From the NCBI GenBank assembly GCA_029100605.1, contig JAQXPK010000112.1, positions 1 to 52,177 on the forward strand: a stretch of 52,177 bases of DNA, given 5' to 3'. A program made the translations under genes and the position numbers. The first letter of the stretch is position 1; each line of letters begins with the position of its first letter. This document shows positions 8,800 to 17,702 of the stretch, piece after piece. The DNA comes from Bacillota bacterium (GTDB taxonomy: Bacteria > Bacillota > Clostridia > Oscillospirales > Oscillospiraceae). The notes under the pieces are model-generated. The model searched no databases and was not told the origin of the DNA. It saw only the letters and a list, made by a program, of their open reading frames with translations.

Positions 8800-9523
8800 C
8801 CCGATACCCCCTGGGTGTGACCAGGTTTCCGGCGATTTCTTTGGCTGCGGCGTTGCCGATGAACACGGTGCAGAACATATCCACGTCCAGGTCTTGCATC
8901 TGAGCCAGCGTGCAAAGGCGGCGATCCTGCCCCTCCCGGCCTATGTTTCTCACAACGGCGCAAAGCCGCTCACCGGGCAGCACCCGGCGGAGAATGACGC
9001 AGGCTCGACGCAGATGATCCGGCCTACCGTGGCTGGCGGGATTGTACAGGACGATGGAAAGATCCGCCTCCGCAGCGGCAGTCAGGCGTTTTTCGATGGT
9101 TTCCCAGGGAGTCAGCCGGTCGCTGAGGCTGATGACGGCAAAATCATGGGTCAGGGGCGCGCCCAGCAGAGCGCCGCCGCTGCAGGCCGCCGTCAGACCG
9201 GGGACGATTTCCACCTCCGGCGTCCGTTTCTCTCCCCGCAGCTCCAGAACCAGCGCCGCCATGCCGTAAATGCCGCTGTCCCCGGAGCAAACCAGGCTCA
9301 CGGTTTTGCCCTGCTCCGCCGCCTCCAGTGCCATCCGGCAGCGCTGGGCTTCCCGGGTCATGGGGGTTGTCAAAAACGTCTTGTCCGGATACCACTGCTT
9401 CACCAGCTCCACATAGACGTGGTAGCCGATAATCAGATCGCTCCTGGACAATATCTTCCCAGCTCGAATGGTCATGTCATCATAATCCCCGGGACCAATG
9501 CCCACTACATACAGTTTCCCCAA
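8792..9523 (-). CDS. cbiH: Precorrin-3B C17-methyltransferase (ring contraction), TTG start
   Basis: A SAM-dependent methyltransferase of the tetrapyrrole methylase fold. It methylates C17 and drives ring contraction in the cobalt-early pathway. At 243 residues it is typical of CbiH/CobJ, with KLYVVGIGPGDYDDMTIRA at the N-terminus, CSGDSGIYGMA and PGLTAACSGGALLGAP centrally, and LYNPASHGRPDHL late. The start codon is TTG at 9521-9523, supported by GGGAGG at 9530-9535. No ATG lies closer that preserves the GIGPG motif. The gene begins 44 bases inside cbiG, an unusually deep overlap for this operon. Confidence 0.93.
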   Translation of the reverse strand: MGKLYVVGIGPGDYDDMTIRAGKILSRSDLIIGYHVYVELVKQWYPDKTFLTTPMTREAQRCRMALEAAEQGKTVSLVCSGDSGIYGMAALVLELRGEKRTPEVEIVPGLTAACSGGALLGAPLTHDFAVISLSDRLTPWETIEKRLTAAAEADLSIVLYNPASHGRPDHLRRACVILRRVLPGERLCAVVRNIGREGQDRRLCTLAQMQDLDVDMFCTVFIGNAAAKEIAGNLVTPRGYRDV

Positions 9524-10529
9524 AACGTACCTCCCAATGTTCTGCCGCCACGGCGATGGTTACGCCGTCACAGGCTGTTTTCTCCACAAGCAATGTTTGT
9601 GCGCCCAGCATTGCCGCACGCTGGCAGACGTTGTCCACCCCGGTGACGCTCTGAACAAATTCCGAGGGAGGAAACGCGCCCTGCACGGCTCGCAATTCCT
9701 CCGGGGTATAAAACGTCACGTCCCAACCATGCTTCTGACAAAAAGCCAGAAGCCCAGGTTCGCTTTGCTTTCGGTCGATGGACGCGGCGCATTTGACCGC
9801 GTGAACGTCCAGATCGTGTTCCGACAGAACCGTTTCCACTGCCGTTTCCACATTCTCTGCCCGGATGCCCTTTCGGCATCCGATGCCAATATGCAGTACC
9901 TTTGGAATCAGGCGAAGGGTTTTTGAGAAGGGTTCTTTCCTGCGAAAGGTGATGTAGATCCCCAAATCACCGCGGCTGCCCTGCACAACGCCGCTGGGCA
10001 ACGGCGTAGCAATGGGAAAGTCGCTTTTCAGCGGTACGTCCCCTTCCAGAATGGCGGCGGAAACTGCCTTTGCCGTTTGTAGATCGCTGATCCAATACCC
10101 TTCGGAAGCCGCCCAGGCATCCACGGAAAACCGCTGGTTGATGTCCGTTGCGGTGGTAATCACAGCCGTTGCCCCCAGAGCCCGGGCCAGCTTCCCCGCC
10201 AAAGCATTGGCGCCGCCGATGTGACCGGAGAGCAGTGGAATGACGAACCGACCCAGCTCGTCAATGCAGACAACCGCCGGATCTGTCCGCTTATCCCGGA
10301 CAAAGGGGGCGATTTCCCGGACGGCAATGCCGCAGGAGCCGATAAAAATCAGCGCCTCGGCTGATGAAAAGCACGCCCCATAAAAAGGCCGGGATGGCTT
10401 TGGCAGAACGCCGATCCCATCTCCTTCCAGACGCTGCGGGGCATTGATTTCGGCATCGGGCAGCACTTCTGTTACGCGCTTCGCCGTTTCCAGTCCCCGC
10501 CGACTGTAGGCGAAGATCACGGCCTTCAC
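9480..10529 (-). CDS. cbiG: Cobalt-precorrin-5A hydrolase, GTG start
   Basis: CbiG opens the delta-lactone of cobalt-precorrin-5A and releases acetaldehyde, a step specific to anaerobic B12 synthesis. At 349 residues it has the N-terminal Rossmann part (IFIGSCGIAVREIAPF, LLSGHIGGANALA) and the C-terminal CbiG domain (LHIGIGCRKG through SVTGVDNVCQRAA). The start is GTG at 10527-10529, preceded by GGGAGG. It overlaps cbiF by 4 bases upstream and cbiH by 44 bases downstream. Confidence 0.93.
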   Translation of the reverse strand: MKAVIFAYSRRGLETAKRVTEVLPDAEINAPQRLEGDGIGVLPKPSRPFYGACFSSAEALIFIGSCGIAVREIAPFVRDKRTDPAVVCIDELGRFVIPLLSGHIGGANALAGKLARALGATAVITTATDINQRFSVDAWAASEGYWISDLQTAKAVSAAILEGDVPLKSDFPIATPLPSGVVQGSRGDLGIYITFRRKEPFSKTLRLIPKVLHIGIGCRKGIRAENVETAVETVLSEHDLDVHAVKCAASIDRKQSEPGLLAFCQKHGWDVTFYTPEELRAVQGAFPPSEFVQSVTGVDNVCQRAAMLGAQTLLVEKTACDGVTIAVAAEHWEVRFGETVCSGHWSRGL

Positions 10530-11281
10530 TGTGTTGCCTCCCGGAATGCCGTTGTAAAGGCGGGGTCATAGAGCTTGGAGCGCTGATATTCCCTGCCCAG
10601 GCAGTCTCCCACCACGATCAAAGCCGTCTTGCTCAAGTGATTCTCCGTCGCCGTCTTATGGAGGGATGCAACGGTGCAGCGGAAGCGCTTCTCGTCGGGC
10701 CAGGTGGCCTTGTACACAATGGCGGCGGGGGTATCCTCCGGATAGCCCCCGGCGAGCAGCTCTCTCTGAAGCTGCTCCGTTAGAGAGGTGCTGAGAAACA
10801 GCACCATCGTCGCCCGATGGGCGGCAAGAGAGCGGATGGATTCCCGCTCCGGAACCGGCGTTCTGCCGGCGGCGCGGGTGATAATGACCGTCTGGCTCAC
10901 CTCCGGCAGGGTATATTCCGCTTTCAACGCCGCCGCCGCGCCGCAGAAGGCGCTTACCCCCGGGCAGACATCGTAGGCGATTCCCAGGGCCTCCAGCGCG
11001 TCAAACTGCTCCCGAACCGCGCCGTAGATGCTGGAATCCCCGGTGTGTAGACGAACGGTGGTTTTTCCCGCCGCCTCCGCCGCCTGCATAACGGCAACGA
11101 CCTCCTCCAGCGTCATTTTTGCGCTGTCGTAAATGGCACAGCCTGGTTTACAATCCGCCAGCAGCGCCGGATTCACCAGCGACCCGGCGTAGATCACCAC
11201 ATCCGCCTCTCGCAGCAGCCGGGCGCCCCGCACCGTAATCAGATCTACCGCGCCGCTTCCCGCGCCTACAAAGTGCACCAT
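10526..11281 (-). CDS. cbiF: Cobalt-precorrin-4 C11-methyltransferase
   Basis: A tetrapyrrole methylase of 251 residues matching CbiF/CobM. It shows VHFVGAGSGAVDLITVRG at the N-terminus, YAGSLVNPALL, HTGDSSIYGAVREQ and PGVSAFCGAAAAL, which together distinguish CbiF from CbiH and CbiL. It transfers methyl from SAM to C11. AAGGAGG lies upstream of the ATG. It overlaps cbiD by 16 bases and cbiG by 4 bases (ATGA-type). Confidence 0.93.
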   Translation of the reverse strand: MVHFVGAGSGAVDLITVRGARLLREADVVIYAGSLVNPALLADCKPGCAIYDSAKMTLEEVVAVMQAAEAAGKTTVRLHTGDSSIYGAVREQFDALEALGIAYDVCPGVSAFCGAAAALKAEYTLPEVSQTVIITRAAGRTPVPERESIRSLAAHRATMVLFLSTSLTEQLQRELLAGGYPEDTPAAIVYKATWPDEKRFRCTVASLHKTATENHLSKTALIVVGDCLGREYQRSKLYDPAFTTAFREATQ

Positions 11282-12411
11282 GTTGATTCCTCCTTAATTC
11301 TCCCCAGCAGCTTCTCCGCATTTGGGGTCTGCCCCAAAACACCGTATTCCTTGGAAAACACCACTGCGCCGGTCTGCAACGTCTCGCCGCCCCGGCAATG
11401 CAGATGAAAACCGATCCTCTGGATCAGCCCGGCTAGGGTCTTGTCCCAGCAGCCGCCCTCCCGGATGACGCGAAGGGCATCGTCACAGGCCACGCAGTTG
11501 AGAATTTCTTCCATGCTTCCGGCAGCCAACCCGGCCGAACCGGCGTGAGCCGCCAGAATTTCCATACGGCAGTCGCCGTACTTGGAGTGGGTATTCATCA
11601 TGCCCCCCGCAATCTTGACCAGCTTCCCGACGTGTCCGATGAGCAGCGCCCCCCGGAAGCCCAGTTCCTTGCAGATGTCCAGGGCATCGCCGATAAAGTT
11701 GGAGCACTGCACCGCAATGGCAGGATCAATCCCCAAACTGTCCCGGACGAAGTCGGAGCCATAGTTGCCCGGGGTGAGCAGCACATACTCGCAGGTTTCC
11801 CGGCGCTGCCGCAGCTCCACCCGGATGGTATCCACAAGGGCTTTTTCACTCATGGGTTCCACGATTCCCGTGGTGCCCAGAATGGATATGCCGCCCTGAA
11901 TGCCCAGACGTGGATTGAAGGTCTGCTTTGCCAGCGTTTCCCCCTCCGGGGCGGAAACAATCACCGAAAGGCCCCCGTGGTAATCCGTCAGTGCCATCAC
12001 CTGGAACACATTATCCCGGATCATCTTACGGGGGACAGAGTTGATGGCTGCCGCTCCAACGGGCTGATCCAGCCCCGGCTTTGTCACCCGGCCAATGCCC
12101 GCCCCGCCGTCAATCGTGACGCCGGGGGTGCTGGAATACCGAACCTCAGCAAAAATCAGCGTTCCGTTGGTCACGTCCGGGTCGTCACCGCTGTCCTTCT
12201 GAACGGCGCAGATAACCCGCGTATCCTCCATGTGGATTTCCCGGATCTCCAGATTCAGCTCCATCCCCTTGGGGGTTTGAAGCTGAATTTGCTCCATTTT
12301 CCGTCCCGTAAGCAGCATCCAGGCCGCCGCCTTGGCTGCCGCGGCGGCGCAGGAGCCGGTGGTATAACCGAGACGCAGCGTTTTTCCGTCCTTTTGAATG
12401 TAGCTGTCCAT
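11266..12411 (-). CDS. cbiD: Cobalt-precorrin-5B C1-methyltransferase
   Basis: CbiD methylates C1 of the corrin ring in the anaerobic route. At 381 residues from the chosen ATG (12411) it shows the family signature LGYTTGSCAAAAAKAA near the N-terminus and GTTGIVEPMSE in the middle. The frame continues 28 codons further upstream, but that segment lies inside cbiC and reads as its shadow. No strong ribosome site is visible; the ATG lies 4 bases after the cbiC stop codon, so translational coupling is likely. Confidence 0.93.
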   Translation of the reverse strand: MDSYIQKDGKTLRLGYTTGSCAAAAAKAAAWMLLTGRKMEQIQLQTPKGMELNLEIREIHMEDTRVICAVQKDSGDDPDVTNGTLIFAEVRYSSTPGVTIDGGAGIGRVTKPGLDQPVGAAAINSVPRKMIRDNVFQVMALTDYHGGLSVIVSAPEGETLAKQTFNPRLGIQGGISILGTTGIVEPMSEKALVDTIRVELRQRRETCEYVLLTPGNYGSDFVRDSLGIDPAIAVQCSNFIGDALDICKELGFRGALLIGHVGKLVKIAGGMMNTHSKYGDCRMEILAAHAGSAGLAAGSMEEILNCVACDDALRVIREGGCWDKTLAGLIQRIGFHLHCRGGETLQTGAVVFSKEYGVLGQTPNAEKLLGRIKEESTWCTL

Positions 12412-12415
12412 GGTA

Positions 12416-13039
12416 TTACCGCGCGATCTGGTACAGCAGGGCGTTGCAGATGGCAGCAGCCACATTGCTGCCGCCCTTGCGTCCCCGGGCCACAATGCAG
12501 GGCACTGGGTCGCCGAGAATCAGCTCCTTGCTCTCCACCACGTTGACAAATCCCACCGGAACGCCGATGACCAGCGCCGGGTGGAGCTTTTCCTCCCCCA
12601 TCAGCTCGTGAATCGAAACCAGAGCGGTGGGCGCGTTGCCGATGGCGAACAGGCAGGGCTTATCCAGCTTCGCCGCCCGTTCCATGGATACCATGGCTCG
12701 GGTCACGCCCCGCTGTTTGGCCTCGGCGGCAACATCCGGGTCTGCCATGAAGCAGTGGACGTGTCCGCCCAGCCTGCCCAGGATGGTTTTATTGATGCCC
12801 GCTTTTGCCATCTGGGTATCTGTGACAATGTCACAGCCGCTTTTCAGAGCTTCGATTCCTTTCTCCACCGCATGGTCGGAAAACACCAGATTCTCCACAT
12901 AGGAGAAATCCGCTGTGGTGTGAATGACCCGCTTGATCACCGGCTCCTGCACCGGATCCAAAACGGTGTCCCCCAGCAGTTCGGTGATGATTTCAAAGCT
13001 CCGCCTTTCAATGTCCGCAGGTTTGACGGTTTCCAGCAT
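12416..13039 (-). CDS. cbiC: Cobalt-precorrin-8 methylmutase
   Basis: CbiC moves a methyl group from C11 to C12 to give cobyrinic acid. At 207 residues it is the normal size. The catalytic His is His40 in RVIHTTADF, and conserved GCDIVTDTQM and IGVPVGFVNV segments follow. The start at 13039 has AAAGGAGAG 8 bases upstream. The N-terminal 32 bases overlap the end of cbiA. Confidence 0.93.
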   Translation of the reverse strand: MLETVKPADIERRSFEIITELLGDTVLDPVQEPVIKRVIHTTADFSYVENLVFSDHAVEKGIEALKSGCDIVTDTQMAKAGINKTILGRLGGHVHCFMADPDVAAEAKQRGVTRAMVSMERAAKLDKPCLFAIGNAPTALVSIHELMGEEKLHPALVIGVPVGFVNVVESKELILGDPVPCIVARGRKGGSNVAAAICNALLYQIAR

Positions 13040-14390
13040 GACGCATTCTCTCCTTTCGGCACGCATCGTAGAAATTCCGGGCGAAATCCGGATTGGCATA
13101 GAAATGAAAGTGGGGAAACCCGGCATAGAGGCAGGAGGTGGCGACGGCGCATTTCCACTGTTTTCCGCTGGCCTTTTCGGCGGTAAAGCCGCTTCCCGGC
13201 TGAGTACAGTCCCAGCGGTGAAATTCATGTCCGGCAATGGATTGCCCTGCCTTGCACAGCAGATTGTCCTCACGGGCGGTGAGTGTGACATAGCCAAACC
13301 TGGTCAGCTTCCCGTTGTCATAGCAGTCCCCGGGCAGAAAGCCTACCATAGGTTTGCCGGCGATGGACTGGGTCAGATACATAAATCCGCCGCACTCGGC
13401 GATGCAGGGAAGGCCATCTGCCAGCGCATTCCCAACGGAGCGGCGCATGGACAGGTTGCCGGAAAGCTGGTCTGTGTACAGCTCCGGGTATCCGCCCCCC
13501 AGGTACAGCCCATCCAGGTTATCCGGCAGCGCCGAATCCTCCAGAGGACTGAATTCTACGATTTCCGCCCCCATCTCCCGGAGGGCCTCCAGATTGTCTC
13601 CATAGTAGAAGCAGAACGCCCTGTCCTGGGCTACGCCGATGCGTACCGGCTCCTGCCGGGGAAAAAGCACCTCCCGGCAGGTGATGGGCTCCGCAGCTTC
13701 CGCAAGTGCCAGAATGCCTGCCAGATCCAGACTTTTTTCCGCCTGGGCCGCTAGAGAAGCCATGATCTGCTTCCAATTTTCCACCTCCTGGGCGGTAATC
13801 AGTCCCAAATGGCGGCTGCCCAGGGTACATTCCGGCAGATTTGGCAGAAAACCCAGAGGACGTATGCGGTCGCCAAACCGCTGCCGAATGGCCTTTGCCA
13901 GACCGGGATAGGTCATGGGACTGCACCGGTTCAGAATGACGCCCCGGATCCGGTTGCCCGGGTACAGGTCGAGAAACCCCTGAATCACTGCCAGAACAGA
14001 CAGCGCGGCACCGGCAGCGCTGACCACCAGCACAACCGGGCTGACCGTCACCACCGCCGTCTCATAGGTGCTGGCTCGGGGGGAATCCAGGGTCAAGCCG
14101 TCATAGTAACCCATGACCCCCTCCAATACGCTGACGTCGCATCCCACGGCGTTTCTGGCAAGCAGATACCGCAAAGTGTTGTCCGAGAAGAAATAGCCGT
14201 CTAAATTCGCGCTCTTCGCGCCGATGATCCGGCTGTGGAACATGGGATCGATGTAATCCGGGCCGCATTTGAAGGCTCCGACCCTCATTCCCCGGTTCAC
14301 CATCGCCTGCAGCACGGCACAGGTGACGGAGGTCTTTCCACAGCCGCTGTTGGTTCCCGCAATCACAATTCTGGGAACAGGTGCTTTCAT
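13008..14390 (-). CDS. cbiA: Cobyrinate a,c-diamide synthase (glutamine-hydrolysing)
   Basis: CbiA amidates the a and c side chains of cobyrinate using glutamine and ATP. The protein has 460 residues. The P-loop is AGTNSGCGKTS (residues 11-21), GPDYIDPMFH is the CbiA-specific string, and the C-terminal amidotransferase Cys is Cys333 in CIAECGGFMYL. The start at 14390 is preceded by GGGGAG. It overlaps btuD by 4 bases, linking synthesis genes to the uptake genes. Confidence 0.94.
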   Translation of the reverse strand: MKAPVPRIVIAGTNSGCGKTSVTCAVLQAMVNRGMRVGAFKCGPDYIDPMFHSRIIGAKSANLDGYFFSDNTLRYLLARNAVGCDVSVLEGVMGYYDGLTLDSPRASTYETAVVTVSPVVLVVSAAGAALSVLAVIQGFLDLYPGNRIRGVILNRCSPMTYPGLAKAIRQRFGDRIRPLGFLPNLPECTLGSRHLGLITAQEVENWKQIMASLAAQAEKSLDLAGILALAEAAEPITCREVLFPRQEPVRIGVAQDRAFCFYYGDNLEALREMGAEIVEFSPLEDSALPDNLDGLYLGGGYPELYTDQLSGNLSMRRSVGNALADGLPCIAECGGFMYLTQSIAGKPMVGFLPGDCYDNGKLTRFGYVTLTAREDNLLCKAGQSIAGHEFHRWDCTQPGSGFTAEKASGKQWKCAVATSCLYAGFPHFHFYANPDFARNFYDACRKERMRHAGNRQTCGH

Positions 14391-15499
14391 GGCAGCGTCT
14401 CCCCTTTCCAAACGGGAATCCCCTGTTGCTTTGCCAGGATGAGCAGTTGAGCGTTCCGCCGGTTCAGGCTGCCCGCAGGGGCTCCCGCGTCGATCACTTG
14501 GCGGCAACTGCGCAAAATTGATGCCGCCGCGTCATACGCCTCTTGCGTCATTTCCGAAAACGCCGGGACGGTGATCACATGGTCGCTCAGCCCCCGGGCA
14601 ATCTGGGTGTCCACATCGTTTTCAAACAGAATCCCGGCGGCGAAGGGAATCTGTCTTTTTTGCAGCTGCCGAAAAAACGGCGCGCCGTACCCGGCTCCCG
14701 CCACAACGAACACCTCCGGCGTTCCCTTGGGCTTCGCCAGCTCCACGCTGCCGAACAGCAGATTATAGGCTCCTGCCTCCATGTCGTAAAGCCTCTCGAT
14801 GACGTGTTCCCGGACAATCTGTTCCGGCGGGCCGAAAGCGTCGATGGTCTCCCCCTTCACGCACAGCAGGAAGTCCGAGACCTTCATGGCAAGGTCGATC
14901 TCGTGGAGGGACAGAATCACCGTGGTTCCCTGCTGTCGTGCCATGCTCCGCAGAATGTCCAGCAGCTCGATTTTGTAGCGAATATCCAAATACGCCGTGG
15001 GCTCGTCCAGGACGATGACCTCCGGCTCCTGGCAGATGGCTCGAGCCAGCAGAATCCGCTGCCGCTGGCCGTCGGACAGGGTGGAAAATTCCCGGTTCGC
15101 CAGTTCCAAGGCGTGCACCCGCTCCATGGCTTCCCGGACAATGCGCTTATCCTCCGGTGTCAGATGCCCCATTCGGTTGGTGTAAGGGTAGCGTCCGGCG
15201 GCAACGACCTCGGCACAGGTCATCAGCTCCGGGCGGACGCGATCCGTCAGCATCACCGCAACGGACTTGGCCATTTCCCTGGCAGGCCAGTGAGAAAGTT
15301 CCTGCCCGCCGACGGTGACAGTCCCCCGCAGGGCAGCCATCTGCCGGGTGATGGATTTTAAGATGGTGGATTTGCCCGCACCATTCGGACCGATCAGGGT
15401 CAGAATCTTCCCTTTTTCCAGGGACAGGCAGATGTCATGGATCAAAACCTGCCCGTGATAGCCAACCGCCAGATGGTCGGTTTCAAAAAACGCGCCCAT
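14387..15499 (-). CDS. btuD: Corrinoid/siderophore-type ABC transporter ATPase with extra C-terminal domain
   Basis: The ATP-binding subunit paired with the FecCD-type permease next door. Walker A GPNGAGKST is at 37-45, the signature LSDGQRQR at 141-148 (Asp replaces the usual second Gly of LSGGQ) and Walker B VIVLDEP at 161-167. The canonical domain ends near residue 255. A further 110 residues (about 261-370) follow, starting PEVFVVAGAGYGAPFF and containing ILFENDVD, and look like a small Rossmann-type fold. Placement inside a B12-riboswitch operon supports corrinoid import, although iron-siderophore ATPases are close relatives. Confidence 0.85.
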   Translation of the reverse strand: MGAFFETDHLAVGYHGQVLIHDICLSLEKGKILTLIGPNGAGKSTILKSITRQMAALRGTVTVGGQELSHWPAREMAKSVAVMLTDRVRPELMTCAEVVAAGRYPYTNRMGHLTPEDKRIVREAMERVHALELANREFSTLSDGQRQRILLARAICQEPEVIVLDEPTAYLDIRYKIELLDILRSMARQQGTTVILSLHEIDLAMKVSDFLLCVKGETIDAFGPPEQIVREHVIERLYDMEAGAYNLLFGSVELAKPKGTPEVFVVAGAGYGAPFFRQLQKRQIPFAAGILFENDVDTQIARGLSDHVITVPAFSEMTQEAYDAAASILRSCRQVIDAGAPAGSLNRRNAQLLILAKQQGIPVWKGETLP

Positions 15500-15500
15500 A

Positions 15501-16553
15501 TCATTCCTCCTGTCTGCGCCGCTTGATCATCATGTAGATCACCACCGGCGCTCCGAAGGCCGAGGTCACGGTGCTGATTGCCAGCTCCGTGGGGGCAAGT
15601 GCCGTCCGGGCGATTAAATCGCAGAAGATACAGAACACGCTGCCGCAGAGGAACGTTGCCGGAATGACGAGAGCCGGGCGGGCGGTTTTCATCACCGACC
15701 GGGTAATGTGGGGCACGGCGATGCCCACAAAGGAAATCGGCCCTGCCAGTGCGGTGACACAGGCGGAAAGAAGGCTGCTCAGCAAAATCAACAGCACCCG
15801 GAAGGGGCGGATGGCAATGCCCAGGCTCCGGGCATAGCCCTCCCCCAGGGCATAGGCGCCGATGGGTTTGCTCAACAGCCAAGCTCCAATCAGGCAGGGA
15901 ACGCACAGGCAGACGGCAGCTTTCACACTCTCCCAATCCGCGCCGGAGAAGCTGCCCATTGACCAGCCAGTGAGATTCGCGATGTCCTGTTCGTCCGCAA
16001 AGGTGACGCAGAAATCCGTCACCGCGCTGCAGATATAGCCGACCATAATGCCGATCACCAGCAGCATGGACATATTCTTCACCCGCTGCGCCAGCAGCAG
16101 CACCACGCCGGTGATGAGCAGGGAGCCGAGAAACGCGGCGGAAATGAGCACGCCGGAGCCTGCCTGACGCAGATGCTCCGCCAGGAAAATCACCGTGATG
16201 CCAACCACCATTTTCGCTCCGGAGGAGATACCCAGCACAAAAGGCCCCGCGATGGGGTTGCGAAAAAAGGTCTGGAGCAGAAAACCGGAAACGGATAGCG
16301 CACCTCCCAGCACTGCCGCCAGCAGAACCCGGGGCAGCCGGATCCGGAACAGAATTGTCCCCGCTGTGGAGCCGTCAATCTGCCCATGTACCGCGGCATT
16401 CCATAGCATCCGGAAAATATCTCCCGCAGGAATGGAAACCGAGCCGGTGTTTACGTTCAGTACCAGCCCCCACAGCAGCAGCGCCGTCAGAAGGATCACG
16501 ACAACCGTGAACCTAGCCAGGCCGCCAATGGTAATTTCACTGTTCTGCTTCAT
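15501..16553 (-). CDS. btuC: FecCD/BtuC-type ABC transporter permease
   Basis: A 350-residue polytopic membrane protein with about ten helices. Family strings include FRIRLPRVLLAAVLGGALSVSG, NPIAGPFVLGISSGA and AGPISFVGIAVPHITR. It forms the translocation channel for a corrinoid (or other metal chelate) with the adjacent ATPase and binding protein. One base separates it from btuD and 15 bases from btuF, so the three are one unit. Confidence 0.85.
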   Translation of the reverse strand: MKQNSEITIGGLARFTVVVILLTALLLWGLVLNVNTGSVSIPAGDIFRMLWNAAVHGQIDGSTAGTILFRIRLPRVLLAAVLGGALSVSGFLLQTFFRNPIAGPFVLGISSGAKMVVGITVIFLAEHLRQAGSGVLISAAFLGSLLITGVVLLLAQRVKNMSMLLVIGIMVGYICSAVTDFCVTFADEQDIANLTGWSMGSFSGADWESVKAAVCLCVPCLIGAWLLSKPIGAYALGEGYARSLGIAIRPFRVLLILLSSLLSACVTALAGPISFVGIAVPHITRSVMKTARPALVIPATFLCGSVFCIFCDLIARTALAPTELAISTVTSAFGAPVVIYMMIKRRRQEE

Positions 16554-16568
16554 GCTATCCGTTCCTCT

Positions 16569-17702
16569 TCATTTCAGCCGGTACAGATAGGTCAGCTCCA
16601 GACTGTCCGGGTCTGTGGTGGTAAAGACCGCCCGAAATTCCTTGGTCATCTGTCCGATCTGCAAAGTTTGCTGATACATATTCTGGCTTGTACACCACAC
16701 ATTTCCCGTCTGAACCGCCCGAAATTCCGCCAAAAGCGGACTGATCTCCAGCAGCTGCGCCATGCTGTCCACCTGACCGTTGATGGCGCTGTTGTAAATC
16801 ACCACATCCGCGTCCTTTGCGGCGGCGAAGAAGGTTTCCATCTCCAGCTTGACCGTGGAGGTGGCGGTCTCCGGGTCGCCCAGATCCTTGAAAACGTAGG
16901 TTCCTCCCGCCAGCTCGATCATTTTGCTGACATAGTCCGTGCTTTTCCTCACGACGGCGTTTCCGGCGGAGCTGATGTAGAAAAACGCAACGGTTTTTCC
17001 GGTGGCCTTCCCTGCCGCAGCCTCCTCGAAATAGGCTGCCTGCTGTTCAAACAGTGCCTCGGCTTTTTCCTCTTCATTCAAAAGCGCACCGTAGAGCTTG
17101 ATCCACTCCGTTCGCCCGAGGGGGTGTCTTTCGTGGCTGGCCTGGTCAATGAGTACGGGAATGCCCAGCTCCTCCAGCTTTTCCTTAACCTCCGAGGCAT
17201 GACCGATCATGGTGGATTCCACCGCCAGGTCGCACTGCCCGTCCAGAATCAGCTCATAGTCCGGCTCGCTGTACTTCCCGGCGTAGCGCATATCTCCGGA
17301 GGCCATGGCTTCCTTGGCGCTGTCAATGTACCATCCATCCTCCTTTGTGCCGGAAAGGCGGACGGCGTCCACCCGTCCCAGGCCGTCAAACAGGCACATG
17401 GCAGCCGTTGCCGCGAGATAGATGTGGTCAAGGGGCTGATGAATCAGAGCAATGTCGGGATCCACGCCCTCCGGTGTCTCCCCGCCCTCCGGAATCACCA
17501 GAAACCGGCTGCCGTCTCCCAAGGTGATTCCCTTATAGCCGTCCCGGTAGTAGTCCACCCGGAATTCATGGGCGTATTCCAGTTCCATGGAGGACACCGG
17601 CTCCCCCAGTCCCTCATTTTGCGGTTTCCGGACGGAGTCGCAGCCGCACAGCAGCAGACAGGCGGCTAAAAGCGCGATGAGACGAATTGACGTGCGTCTC
17701 AT
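16569..17702 (-). CDS. btuF: Periplasmic-binding-protein-type lipoprotein of the corrinoid ABC transporter
   Basis: A 377-residue substrate-binding protein of the cluster used by B12 and Fe-chelate importers. The signal peptide ends in LLLCGC with Cys21 as the lipid-anchored residue. Two lobes are suggested by IALIHQPLDHIYL / CDLAVESTMIGH and VAFFYISSAGNAVV / DADVVIYNSAINGQ. It captures the ligand outside the membrane and delivers it to BtuC. The ATG overlaps the upstream lipoprotein gene by 4 bases. Sequence alone does not prove cobalamin over a related chelate; the riboswitch context favours a corrinoid. Confidence 0.82.
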   Translation of the reverse strand: MRRTSIRLIALLAACLLLCGCDSVRKPQNEGLGEPVSSMELEYAHEFRVDYYRDGYKGITLGDGSRFLVIPEGGETPEGVDPDIALIHQPLDHIYLAATAAMCLFDGLGRVDAVRLSGTKEDGWYIDSAKEAMASGDMRYAGKYSEPDYELILDGQCDLAVESTMIGHASEVKEKLEELGIPVLIDQASHERHPLGRTEWIKLYGALLNEEEKAEALFEQQAAYFEEAAAGKATGKTVAFFYISSAGNAVVRKSTDYVSKMIELAGGTYVFKDLGDPETATSTVKLEMETFFAAAKDADVVIYNSAINGQVDSMAQLLEISPLLAEFRAVQTGNVWCTSQNMYQQTLQIGQMTKEFRAVFTTTDPDSLELTYLYRLK

